From Apostichopus japonicus (lineage: Eukaryota > Echinodermata > Holothuroidea > Aspidochirotida > Stichopodidae): a stretch of DNA of 64,000 bases. Location: the NCBI RefSeq assembly GCF_037975245.1, contig NC_092583.1:17816764-17880763 (forward strand). The letters run 5' to 3'. Positions 52,601-63,815 of this stretch are shown one piece after another (position 1 is the first letter of the stretch; every line of letters starts with the position of its first letter). The translations under genes were made by a program, and so were the position numbers. A model generated the notes under the pieces. It was not told the DNA's origin. It saw nothing but the letters and a program-made list of their open reading frames with translations, and did not search any database.

Positions 52601-55600
52601 TTGCCATTGGTATATTAAAGGAACTATTTAGTGGCAGTCTATTGGGTATATGAAAACAAATCCATAATTTTTTCATCGCCACAGTCCTAGTCCTAACTAG
52701 TGAATTTTTGAACCTTGCATCAACTTAATCTACTATATTTTGAACAGTGGAGAATGATGAGCGACTGTGACGTCATCGCGGCATTTTGTTTTTGGGGCTG
52801 CAGGGACACGATCATTAGCAAGCTGCACTGTAGAGAGGAAAGTTAATTTCTAAAGGAGTAAAATAGCGATGAAGTTGCAAGTTAGCAATCTTTTGAAGAG
52901 TTTAAAACGTTCAAGAATTCCCTAACTTGGTTTTCTTCATAATATGTTGTTCTGATATTTGTTATTTGAGCAATTTTTTGAATCACAGCCGTATGCAAAG
53001 TCTGTACACATTCCTGTGTATGGTATTAAGGCCAAGCATAGAGTGAGATCAGATCGCTTCTGACCAATAAGCCGCACTGATGTCACGTCTCGACGTAAGT
53101 CAGTGTTGGATTCAAATTTTCTGGCAGGACAGGCCAACAATTCAAGCACTCTATCATGGAACTAAAATTCATCACAGGGCAAGGCTTAGGGCGATATAAA
53201 ACAAAATATGATATGACCGGAAGGACTGGATCCCATTTTTCACTAAACAATTCCTTTAATAATAGATGGCAAAACTCACTCAGAACAAGTCTTGCAGAAA
53301 AACTGAAAACTAATATGATGGTAAAAGCCTATATCACCGTTGAAAAGTCGAAGTAATTCATTCATCACCAAAAACCTGTGAAAAGAAGAAGTAATATAAA
53401 TTAGATAAGCTGTGCATTATATTATATGAATTCAACTGTTTAATAACTAAATTCAGTCAAGTGTATTACCCTCTTCAATTACTATTTATGTCAAAGTGTA
53501 GTTATATTGTGAACCTCTCCAGTTACTACCTAAGGCCTTGTACCAACTGCCGACAATGTTCATTATAATTTTCTAATTTCGCAGTTGGTTGCACTGCAAG
53601 CCACATAGATCACCAGTCTGCCAGATGGGATGTTAATCTCTTTGTGATTCATGCAGCTCTTAACTATCCTTCATTTTTGTTCTTTTTCATCTTTTTCTTC
53701 ATGCTTTAAAAATCCAAAAATAAGGACAAAATCCCACAAAGATGAAGCTTTGTAGTGGCTACATCTAAAACTCACATTTTAGTAGTAAGATGTAAGTTGT
53801 TAAGATAGGTGGTTAATGAAAGTTACTTGGTAGTTTAAACACCATATGTTCATATTGAGCAGTGTTAAGATAGGTGGTTAATGAAAGTTACATGGTAGTT
53901 TAAAACACCATATGTTCATATTGAGCAGTGTTCAGGTAGGTAGTTAATGAAAGTTACATGTTAGTTTTAAACACCATTTGTTCATATTGAGCAGTGTTAA
54001 GATAGGTGGTTAATGGAGATTACATAGTAGTGCAAAGCACCATATGTTCATATTGAGCAGTGTTAAGATAGGTGGTTAATGAAAGTTACATGGTAGTTTA
54101 AAACACGATATGTTCATATTGAGCAGTGTTCAGGTAGGTGGTTAATGAAAGTTACATGGTAGTTTAAAACACCATATGTTCATATTGAGCAGTGTTAAGA
54201 TAGGTGGTTAATGAAAGTTATATGGTAGTTCAAAACACCATATGTTCATATTGAGCAGTGTTAAGATAGGTGGTTAATGGAGGTTGCATGGTAGTTTAAA
54301 ACACCATATACTCATATTGAGCAGTGTTAAGATAGGTGGTTAATGAAAGTTACATGGTAGTTTAAAACACCATATGTTCATACTGAGCAGTGTTAAGATA
54401 GGTGGTTAATGAAAGTTACATGGTAGTTTAAAACACCATATGTTCATACTGAGCAGTGTTAAGATAGGTGGTTAATGAAAGTTACATGGTAGTTTAAAAC
54501 ACCATATGTTCATATTGAGCAGTGTTAAGATAGGTGGTTAAAATGGAGGTTACATGGTAGTGAAAAGCACCATATGTTCATATCGGTCTGCTCAATCTCT
54601 TCTTGGACAACAGTTGTACCAAACATCAACTGGTACACATGCACCTTCCCTGATAAATAGTTATAACTCAAACCCAAAATGTTTGCTCCATTATCACCCA
54701 TCCATTAACAGTTCCTATCAAAATACTTTCTGCTCATGTTTTGAGAGAAAAATTGTTCAAAACCACACTTGAAAGTAGAAAAGGTGGGTAGAACAAAGCC
54801 CCCCCCCCCACCCCACCTCTCCTCCATATTTATCTCATGTCAACTAATATACTATACCTGTTGTGTGCTGTGATTGAGTCTATCTCTGGTAATGGTGCCC
54901 TGGTAACCAGTCATGTAAACTTATATACTAAACCTGTTGTGTGCTGTGATTGAGTCTAGCTCTGGTAATGGTGCCCTGGTTACCAGTCATGTAAACTTAT
55001 ATACTGTACCTGTTGTGTGCTGTGATTGAGTCTAGCTCTGGTAATGGTGCCCTGGTTACCAGTCATGTAAACTTATATACTGTACCTGTTGTGTGCTGTG
55101 ATTGAGTCTAGCTCTGGTAATGGTGCCCTGGTTACCAGTCATGTAACCTTATATACTGTACCTGTTGTGTGCTGTGATTGAGTCTAGCTCTGGTAATGGT
55201 GCCCTGGTTACCAGTCATGTAAACTTATATACTGTACCTGTTGTGTGCTGTGATTGAGTCTAGCTCTGGTAATGGTGTGCTTGTCACCAGTCATGTAAAC
55301 TTATATATTATACCTGTTGTGTGCTGTGATTGAGTCTAGCTCTGGTAATGGTGTGCTTGTTACCAGTCATGTAAACTTATATATTATACCTGTTGCGTGC
55401 TGTGATTGAGCCTAGCTCTGGTAATGGTGCCCTGGTTACCAGTCATGTAAACTTATATATCATACCTGTTGTGTGCTGTGATTGAGCCTAGCTCTGGTAA
55501 TGGTGCCCTGGTTACCAGTCATGTAAACTTATATATTATACCTGTTGTGTGCTGTGATTGAGCCTAGCTCTGGTAATGGTGCCCTGGTTACCAGTCATGT

Positions 55601-58600
55601 AAACTTATATACTATACCTGTTGTGTGCTGTGATTGAGTCTAGCTCTGGTAATGGTGCCCTGGTTACCAGTCATGTAAACTTATATATTATACCTGTTGT
55701 GTGCTGTGATTGAGCCTAGCTCTGGTAATGGTGCCCTGGTTACCAGTCATGTAAACTTATATACTGTACCTGTTGTGTGCTGTGATTGAGCCAAGCTCTG
55801 GTAATGGTGTGCTTGTTACCAGTCATGTTAACTTATATATTATACCTGTTGTGTGCTGTGATTGAGCCTAGCTCTGGTAATGGTGCCCTGGTTACCAGTC
55901 ATGTAAACTTATATATTGTACCTGTTGTGTGCTGTGATTGAGCCTAGCTCTGGTAATGGTGTGCTTGTTACCAGTCATGTAAACTTATATATTATACCTG
56001 TTGTGTGCTGTGATTGAGCCTAGCTCTGGTTATGGTGCCCTGGTTACCAGTCATGTAAACTTATATATTATACCTGTTGTGTGCTGTGATTGAGCCTAGC
56101 TCTGGTAATGGTGCCCTGGTTACCAGTCATGTAAACTTATATACTATACCTGTTGTGTGCTGTGATTGAGTCTAGCTCTGGTAATGATGCCCTGGTTACC
56201 AGTCATGTAAACTTATATACTGTACCTGTTGTGTGCTGTGATTGAGTCTAGCTCTGGTAATGGTGCTCTGGTAACCAGTCTGTGCTCACTTTCTTGGTGG
56301 AGATTCAGATGATCTGATATTGCAAGTTGTATAGATGGCTGACAAAAAGGAAAGAAAGAACATGCTTTAGTAATATTGGAATTGAGATTGACAACTATAG
56401 TCAGCAATTTTCATACATCATCATTATTTTATACTGTTGGGTATTATACACCATAATAGTTCACACACAGAGAGATATATGGAAAGAGCACTGATGCTTT
56501 CAACATTTCAAGACTATGATAAAACCATGTAAGCACAATCATTAATACACTGTAGAATCGGTTTCTTCTTGCTTTACATTTACTTTGCATATATTACACA
56601 TTCACAATATGCTGAAATATGGCCTACAGGATGATAACAAGATTGCAACCATTGTTATCAACGATGTGTGATCCTCTTTCGTTGTTTGTTAATACCCTAC
56701 TTTATTGTTGTAAAAACTCTGAGCAATAATTTAATACATCCCTTCATATCAAACATAGGTCAATCAAAGATGAAATCAAACACCATATCTCCACTCATAA
56801 ATTTGTAAGGCATTGCAAACATGATATTTGAGATCAGAAATGTGTCATCAATTTCTATAGATTCTGTTTCCCTTCCAAATTTGATACAAATGCTAAACTT
56901 GCTGTTTAGCACTCTAGGATGTGAACCCAATGTCTGTCAAACAATAAATTTGGAATTTCTATTTATAATCTGCAATAAAATTGCACTTGTTGTCACATAT
57001 TAAAGGTTTTATTTGCTTCAAAGTGATACTCTAAATCAATGCTAGATTCTCAACTGAGAGTTTCCTTCTATGAAATGTCTTAGCATAAGTTAAAGGTTTA
57101 CTGAGGGTGTAACAAACAGCTAAACTATCACTTAAGGAAGAAGCGTGACAAAATGAGCTTACCTCATGATATATGGAAGGTTTACCTAATGAGGGAATCC
57201 TCACAACCTCTGCTCGTGAGGTACCATCAACTTCTAATGCCGCCTGGTTTATATAACAAGAAGAAAGAACCTTTAAAATGAATGTTGTTAACACTATTAA
57301 CATTAAATGATGTATTAAAGATTATTATGAACCATCTCTTACTTTCTCATCATCAGCTTCTTAAGGCTAGCAACAACAACAACAACATTTTAAACAAAAA
57401 AATAGACTATTAATTATTAACTTTTTTTATTAATAAGAGTTGGCAGACAAGACTAAGACATAAATTCTGTATTCCATTAAATGTGTAAAGTAATCTGTAT
57501 TCATGCTGGTCGGCTAGTACATGTCCTTCTAATAAGGAACAAGGAGTTTATTGATCAAACTCCATCATGCTGGTCTAATAGTACCTGTCCCCTAATAAGA
57601 ACCAAGGAATTTATAAAATGAAGCACATTGGTCAAACTCCTAGCTTCATGGCATATTCCGTTGTTGGTAAGATATTATCAGATTAAAGTTTATTCATTAC
57701 TGAAAGAGGATTTGAGTAAAATAATGGGTATCAGTTAGTCCTTGTTTACATCTGAACAGATAAACTAACAGAGAGTAAAAAAAATTAAACTTACCAAATT
57801 ATATATTCCAAGGAGCAAAGCTTCCATTGGTCCACACTCCTGTAACAAAAGGCAATACAAAGAATAAACTGCTTAACTGATATATGTTCCAAGTTGTGAT
57901 ACAATACAAACCTGTGCAGCTTCTCATTTCAAACATATTTTTGTCCATATCCATAAAGCACTACAATTAGGATATTTATGATAGAAACTAACAAGCTTAG
58001 TGATTCCCTGCTATAATGACATCATTAAACAGTTGCAAACAAGACTTTTTGATCATTACTGACATATAGTAATCAACAAGGTTGTGGTACTCATACAGAT
58101 AAGTACAAAGAGCATCCAGCATAAAATTGCAGTTGTTAGGTGTATAACATTTTCACAAATTTGGCCCCCGTTGATCTCCAATCACCTTTGACTTCCACCT
58201 ACTTCACTAGTGTTACAGTGGGTAGTAAGTGTAGAAATACATAGGAAGCATTAAGGTCAACTCAACTGAACTAGTGTACAGTTTTCAGACTTTGACCTCT
58301 GTTGACACAAATGATCTTTGACCTTCACAGAAAAGGATATGGTTGGTTTCATCAATAAGCAGGATGTACATACCAAGTATGAAGTTCTTTCATCACATAC
58401 TTTTTGAGTTATAGCGTAAACAAGCCAAGGCATAACACACACACACACACGCACACACACACGACATTGTATAGATTCCTTTTGCCTTTGGCATGGAATC
58501 AAAAAAGTACTTTAAATCTTTGTAAACATCCCAACAGGAAGTACTAAAAGGTGAAAACTCATAATAATATCCTGAATATCATATATCCTATAGATAGTAA

Positions 58601-59881
58601 CAGTACAAACTATTTATACACTAACATACTGTATATAAATCATATATAATACAGATAGTATTAGGAGCATGTAAATACTCAGATCATTACACGGTCTGCC
58701 AGTAACCATGATGTTACTGCAACTGCTACAGTAGGCTATACTGTACACCCATAGCCATAACCTCCTCACTGTATTAAACTCCTACCTACAGTTTACTATC
58801 CATAAGGGCTACAGTATGCTGTACACCCATAGCAGATCTACCAACAGCCATAACCCCCTCACTATCCACTATCCCTCACATCCCTTTCCTTCAGACCTAA
58901 TAAGTATTATTTACACTTCCACCAATCCCCATCCCTTTCCTTCAGACCTAAAATGTAGACTCCTATAATAACACTGTCATAAATAAACTGATAAATTCCA
59001 AACATTTTTCTAGGAGTGTTAGCTCAGTGGTTAACCCCGGTGCCTTCCAATCATAAGGTCCCCAGTTCGAGTCACTCCAAGATTAATGTATGTCGTCCAG
59101 TTACAGAGTTGTTGACAATTAACAATTCATAATCATGGACATTAATTATGAATCTAAGAGTCTGACTTCGATCAGCTTGCGGCTTTGATAAGACAATGAA
59201 GCTTCTTCGCGAGTTCCTGCTTGCAGGAGGATCTCAAATACATACAAACATACATACATGTGAACCACGATGATTGTATTCAGTAAAATTGTTTATTTGT
59301 GAAATAATATTTATATGGGTATTAACTAGCATTTATCTAGGATTTTTGTGTTTTCATGTAATATTCACACAGATTGGACTGATACCACAGAACCTAAAAA
59401 ACATAATAAATCCTTGAGGTTAAGAACCACTTGTATAATCCAAGGGAAGAGATTGTTGATTGTTACTACAAAGCTTTGTGCTCCACAAACATGAACAGTG
59501 TTTCCTTTCTAAACTGTCAATGTGTTAGACCTGCTTTACTCCAGAATATTCTATGTCATACCAAGGTAATGTTACACTGGTTTTGCTTGAATATATATAT
59601 ATATATTTATGTTGTTGGTCATCCTTGCTGAGTAACTTTGGTGGACTAAGGTAACATGTTACTATTTGTTGGTACTTAACCTCCCCTGCAATGGTCAAAT
59701 GGTAACAACAACAAAAAACATACCAGATTAGATTATTCAAATGTGTTCTTACCGTCCGAGAAAAGGAACATTTTAGATACTGGAAGATGATAACTGGAAT
59801 AAACTGGAGGGTAAATCTTTGTAAGTCCAATAAACTAGATTTATAGAATTCAAATAATTGACTATACACTGGTGCAAGATG
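43674..59881 (-). CDS. HYCC: Hyccin (FAM126 family), component of the PI4KA plasma-membrane complex; 413 residues found, N-terminus missing
   Basis: Exons, right to left: 59881-59753, 57839-57795, 57243-57163, 56338-56226, 53375-53280, 52063-51914, 51382-51295, 50985-50832, 44059-43674. Phases agree and sum to 414 codons with stop. Matches to hyccin recalled from the family: YSQLFEFYKS...LQRFTLQFIP, PMEALLLGIYNL, RIPSLGKPSIYHE, LPELDSITAHNR, FQFFCKTCSEICKSGFQ, RIPINSEFLTELLQSLYYI, ALEAIHFRAQHEMF and VTNAIK. Hyccin stabilises the PI4KA-TTC7 complex that makes PI4P at the plasma membrane. The last exon encodes a Ser/Asn/Lys-rich, probably disordered tail ending MKENLELNLSSIETSF. The donor at 50832 was chosen because its phase fits the last exon; that junction is the weakest. 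About 50-60 N-terminal residues, with the start codon, were not located. Introns hold six tandem arrays and one MITE. Confidence 0.9.
44340..44950. repeat. 42-bp tandem repeat, about 14 copies (last hyccin intron)
   Basis: Unit: 'ggttgtcttgccaaacacct' 'agggttaccatattttatctaa'. Most units contain TAGGGTTA, a telomere-like octamer. The length is a multiple of three, so it yields an artefactual open frame on the + strand. Confidence 0.95.
46192..46211. repeat. Poly(G) run in the last hyccin intron
   Basis: A near-continuous run of about 18 G. Comparable G or C homopolymers occur near 6752, 18368, 24557, 25313, 26222, 37149 and 52240. Confidence 0.8.
46440..46975. repeat. 36-bp tandem repeat, 15 copies (last hyccin intron)
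   Basis: Unit: 'atgaagactgcatggacaat' 'atacttctggtcagcg', with 'tgtaca'/'tggaca' alternating between units. The unit is 12 codons with no stops in several frames, giving open frames of 192-194 codons on the + strand and 142 on the - strand. It lies inside an intron and is not treated as coding. Confidence 0.95.
47047..47250. repeat. 49-bp tandem repeat, about 4 copies (last hyccin intron)
   Basis: 'cagagaccatgg' markers at 47047, 47096, 47145 and a diverged one at 47194, exactly 49 bp apart. Units also contain 'cattacctgatacttaagca'. Confidence 0.9.
48495..49690. repeat. 45-47-bp tandem repeat, about 25 copies, with a 421-bp higher-order duplication (last hyccin intron)
   Basis: Unit: 'gctaaccagagacactcact' 'gctaactatatacaaaagaagggcagt'. 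A run of distinctive variant units (gggcgatgct, then aactagatac with aaaaaaaggg, then a 45-bp unit with 'aactatacaaaag') occurs twice, marked by gggcgatgct at 48871 and 49292. A nine-unit block has therefore been copied. Confidence 0.95.
52615..53259. mobile_element. TTAA-flanked MITE, family 2, copy 2 (645 bp, inverted to copy 1)
   Basis: It begins TTAAAGGAACTATTTAGTG and ends 'cactaaacaattcctttaa', a 19-bp inverted terminal pair with two mismatches, TTAA at both borders. It aligns throughout with the reverse complement of 36344-36999. It lies in a hyccin intron, with its end only 20 bp from the splice donor of exon 53280-53375. Confidence 0.9.
53795..54590. repeat. 66-67-bp tandem repeat, about 12 copies (hyccin intron)
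   Basis: Unit: 'gtgttaagataggtggttaa' 'tgaaagttacatggtagttt' 'aaaacaccatatgttcatattgagca'. Copies vary at scattered sites (ttcaggtagg, gaggtt, tactgag). Confidence 0.95.
54850..56290. repeat. 76-bp minisatellite, about 19 units, made of a hyccin exon end and its splice donor
   Basis: On the - strand each unit holds about 54 bp matching the 3' end of hyccin exon 56338-56226 (through 'gactcaatcacagcacacaa' 'cag'), then a 5' splice site 'gtatag/gtacag', then about 22 bp of intron ('tatataagtttacatg'). The unit nearest 56226 is the real exon end. Units differ mainly by gcc/gtc, ccctgg/gtgctt and the bases after the donor. All the copies lie in the following intron. Confidence 0.95.
59013..59255 (+). 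mobile_element. tRNA-derived SINE
   Basis: The head 'ggagtgttagctcagtggtt' contains an A box, and 'ggtccccagttcgagtcact' contains a B box (GTTCGAGTC). The ends of the head could pair as an acceptor stem (GGAGTG/CACTCC). It is followed by about 170 bp of unrelated body with 'cttgcaggaggatctcaaat' and a tail of 'cata' repeats. The body and tail make this a SINE rather than a working tRNA gene. Confidence 0.75.
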
Positions 59882-62525
59882 CTGAAATGAGAAGAAAAAT
59901 AAAGAAAACCCTTTTAATGGGCTTGAGCAGTCTTGAATTCTTTTTTGCTGTTCTTTAAATATTGCCCATCATCCAAACAATGTAAGGAAAGTCTGTAACA
60001 TTTTCCTTTTAGCCTTTGATGTAAAATGGGAAATGTTCATTTACACTAAGTATTTAATTTAAATACATATAATTGAAATCGTAGTGAGTTGGAAATTATA
60101 TATTGAGTTTGAAAACATATATATATCTATATATATATATATAAAAGCAATATTGTTATTAACTGTTTGATACTAGCCAAGGCCAATAGATATACAATCT
60201 TTACTGCCAGTAAAAGTTGAACATATCATATCCATGGTGAGTATATGCTTGCAGAGATGAGCAGGAAGAAGGATGGGAGAGATACACGCAACATGTTTGT
60301 TAGAATATTCCTGTGACTGTCTAAAAAAAGGACATCTGATATAAACTGCAACTTTCTCCCTGTTTTATTGAATTACTCTGCAAACAAATATCAAATCTGT
60401 GCTATATAATATGATAATGCCATATAGTCCACTACTGCATCAATACTGTGCCACATAATTCAATCTGTGTCATAGGACTTTATCTGCTATTATACATAAA
60501 GTATTTCTAGCTGCCCTTTAACTGTTCTATTTCGTTGAAAGTGTTTTGCTGTTTTATTCTTAGTCATTGCATTTATCAGTCACTTAATAGTTGAGGATCT
60601 ATTGTCATTTGTTATACACAATAATTTGGATAGACTCCAATTTAAATGAACACTTAAAGAGTTTATGTAATGTTTTAAGATTTCATACACAAAGCACAGC
60701 AACCTACAGCCAGAAAATTTAATTTCACTCATGAATGCATACAGAACCTTGCACAAGTCTGAGTTTATTAGAATAAAAAAGTAAAATTAACAAATGTGTA
60801 GAATGGATTGAGAGCTATTACTTTCATTAAATTCAAGGGATTGAACTGTCAATGAGATTGATATCAGACAGAACCAAGCCATGTTGTTCATCTGCATATA
60901 TTCCACTTGTCAGTTAAAATACTGAAGTTGGAACTGTAATTATCCTTTAATTATAATCAAGTAACTTGATAGTAACTGGCAATCAGTATGTAACATCGTA
61001 GCCTGAGAAATTAAAACAGCATCATAATCTTTTCAATTTCATAAAGTTGTTTTGATCATACCTAGCTGACTATCAAAAGAAAACATGCCTTCATCTATTT
61101 GTGTCAAGTCCAAATGTTTTTATTTAAAGTTTTTTCAAGCTTTGTCTTTTAGCTCAAATAGTTCTCACTCTAGATTCTTTTATTTGCTACTGAATTGTTT
61201 ATTTAAAAAATCTCCACAATTTGGTTGAAGTCAAGATTATGACATTCATAATTAGCATCTGATTAGATCACTTATTACACAACCTATATAGTATGTGTAA
61301 AAGTAAGTTGGCCTGACGTTTCGATCCTAGCAGGATCTTCTTCAAAGGCTAAAATGTTTACCTATATAGTAAACAGTGTTTACAACACCCTTCCTAACTC
61401 TTCCCATACTGAGCCACAATCCCTATTTACATAAATGCCTTTAATCCCTTCCAATAAATATCTCCTTTCCAGTGACATTCTGCAATGAAAATAAGACCCA
61501 ATGTACCATTGAAATGTGCCACAATAGTGTGCATGGTATATTGATTTCAACACAACAATGGCTGAATCACAACTTCGCTGGTGTTTAGGTATTCCTTTGA
61601 TATCAGTGGAGATCAATCTCTCTGAGTATGTAAAGTAAACTATATATGTATAGTATGTAGAATCAATCAATCAATATGCTGCATCAATTCCTGGAAAGTA
61701 CTGTACCAGGGAGCTGTTCCCTGCTGTAGTAATGGTTTGGAATTCTTCTTCCATTATCACGCATACACAGAATCGCTGTGTATACAATGTATGACAAAAT
61801 TAGTCTATCAAACATCATTTATGCAGAGAACATAGAATACTGACAATTTTTACCCACTTTGGATCTTTCCAGCATATTTGGGATAAAAACATGTTCTTTT
61901 AACTTGGGGGCTATAACGGTGTATACATGCAATGATAAGCCTATGCGGTGACCTAGTTGTGCTAATATATATATTGTATACATGCAAGCTTAGTTCAAAG
62001 GGTTTCCACCTGAGAGTGGGAAATTGTGTCAATTCATACAATGTAGCAATTGAAACTTCAAATAATATATTTGTATCAAATTACATTAAATTACAATAAC
62101 CAATTAAAGGTTTTACATACTATAAGATGCAACTATGAATGCAGACAAAACTCCATGAACACTGATTGACATGTTCGATTGCCATGTTTTGTACCCAAAT
62201 GAACAAGTTCTTTCTGAAAAATGTCCCTTTTTTGTTGGTATTTTGCCATTTTCCAGCCTCTACCTCTTTACTTTTCAAGGTTTCACCAACAATTAGTATG
62301 AAGAAGATATTACAATTTACCACAATAAGCTAATGCAAGAGAGAAGGTTTAGTAGCAAATTTACTTTCCCAATTGATATATATACTAGTAAATGATCAAT
62401 GAAACAGTCAGAACTGGACTAGTGTGCAAATACCTCTGAGGGCATTTTTAACCTAAACTTTTCCACTCACATTAATAAATATGTTTGATCCTCCAACAAG
62501 CAATAAGGATCGTTATCTAAGCACT
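59882..62525. other. Upstream part of hyccin (large intron or 5' region), no exon identified apart from the SINE-free sequence
   Basis: Hyccin must have coding exon(s) for its first 50-60 residues upstream of 59881 on the - strand, but none was identified with confidence here. Two spliceable short segments (61431-61479 and 62471-62516) were considered and set aside. The rest is AT-rich sequence with short AT microsatellites near 60120. Confidence 0.35.
61290..61355 (+). repeat. Solitary copy of the hairpin end motif found at 34451 and 36090
   Basis: 'ggcctgacgtttcgatccta' 'gcaggatcttcttcaaaggct' matches the right end of the 34451-36090 element almost exactly, preceded by the same 'gtgtaaaagt'. 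GATCCTAGCAGGATC (61323-61337) forms a short hairpin. No inverted partner was seen nearby. Confidence 0.8.
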
Positions 62526-62529
62526 GTCT

Positions 62530-63815
62530 AATCTGTATCATGCACAGCACTAAGCACTGTCTATACTGTATCATGCAGTGTGCACTTTATGTAAACTGTA
62601 TCATGTAGAGTGCTATGCACTTTATGTAAACTGTATCATGTAGAGTGCTATGCACTTTATGTAAACTGTATCATGTAGTGTGCTATGCACTTTATGTAAA
62701 CTGTATCATGTAGAGTGCTATGCACTTTATGTAAACTGTATCATGTAGAGTGCTATGCACTTTATGTAAACTGTATCATGTAGTGTGCTATGCACTTTAT
62801 GTAAACTGTATCATGTAGAGTGCTATGCACTTTATGTAAACTGTATCATGTAGAATGCTATGCACTTTATGTAAACTGTATCATGTAGAGTGCTATGCAC
62901 TTTATGTAAACTGTATCATGTAGTGTGCTATGCACTTTATGTAAACTGTATCATGTAGAGTGCTATGCACTTTATGTAAACTGTATCATGTAGAGTGCTA
63001 TGCACTTTATGTAAACTGTATCATGTAGAGTGCTATGCACTTCATGTAAACTGTATCATGTAGAGTGCTATGCACTTTATGTAAACTGTATCATGTAGAG
63101 TGCTATGCACTGTCTGAATTGTATCATGTAGTGTGCTATGCACTTTATGTAAACTGTATCATGTAGAGTGCTATGCACTGTCTAAATTGTATCATGTAGA
63201 GTGATATGCACTACATCTTAACTGTATCATGTAGAGTGCTTTGCACTGTCTGAATTGTATCATGTAGTGTGCTATGCACTTTATGTAAACTGTATCATGT
63301 AGAGTGCTATGCACTTTATGTAAACTGTATCATGTAGAGTGCTATGCACTTCATGTAAACTGTATCATGTAGAGTGCTATGCACTTTATGTAAACTGTAT
63401 CATGTAGAGTGCTATGCACTTTATGTAAACTGTATCATGTAGAGTGCTATGCACTTTATGTAAACTGTATCATGTAGAGTGCTATGCACTTTATGTAAAC
63501 TGTATCATGTAGAGTGCTATGCACTTTATGTAAACTGTATCATGTAGAGTGCTATGCACTTTATGTAAACTGTATCTGTAGAGTGCTATGCACTGTCTGA
63601 ATTGTATCATGTAGAGTGCTATGCACTTTATGTAAACTGTATCATGTAGAGTGCTATGCACTTCATGTAAACTGTATCATGTAGAGTGCTATGCACTGTC
63701 TGAATTGTATCATGTAGTGTGCTATGCACTTTATGTAAACTGTATCATGTAGAGTGCTATGCACTTTATGTAAACTGTATCATGTAGTGTGCTTTGCACT
63801 GCATCATTTAGAGTA
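62530..63815. repeat. 35-bp tandem repeat, about 36 copies, close to the right edge
   Basis: Unit: 'tgtatcatgtagagtgctat' 'gcactttatgtaaac'. Variants include gtgtgc/gagtgc, 'ttcatg' and a shorter 'gcactgtctgaattgtatc' form that recurs at 63106, 63240, 63590 and 63696. It ends about 190 bp before the window edge. Confidence 0.97.

Noticed and set aside
53156-53356. 66-codon + strand open frame
   Set aside because: It is the antisense shadow of hyccin exon 53375-53280 and of the end of the family 2 MITE.
59013-59085. A functional tRNA gene
   Set aside because: The anticodon arm is poor and the sequence continues into a SINE body and tail.
61431-61479. Possible hyccin N-terminal exon (good acceptor, gtaaat donor, phase 0)
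   Set aside because: Phase fits the next exon, but the encoded segment (MSLERRYLLEGIKGIY) does not resemble the expected hyccin N-terminus.
62471-62516. Possible hyccin N-terminal exon ending at gtgagt
   Set aside because: The segment looks mildly plausible (NDPYCLLEDQTYLL), but it ends in phase 2 whereas the next exon needs phase 0, and its acceptor is weak.
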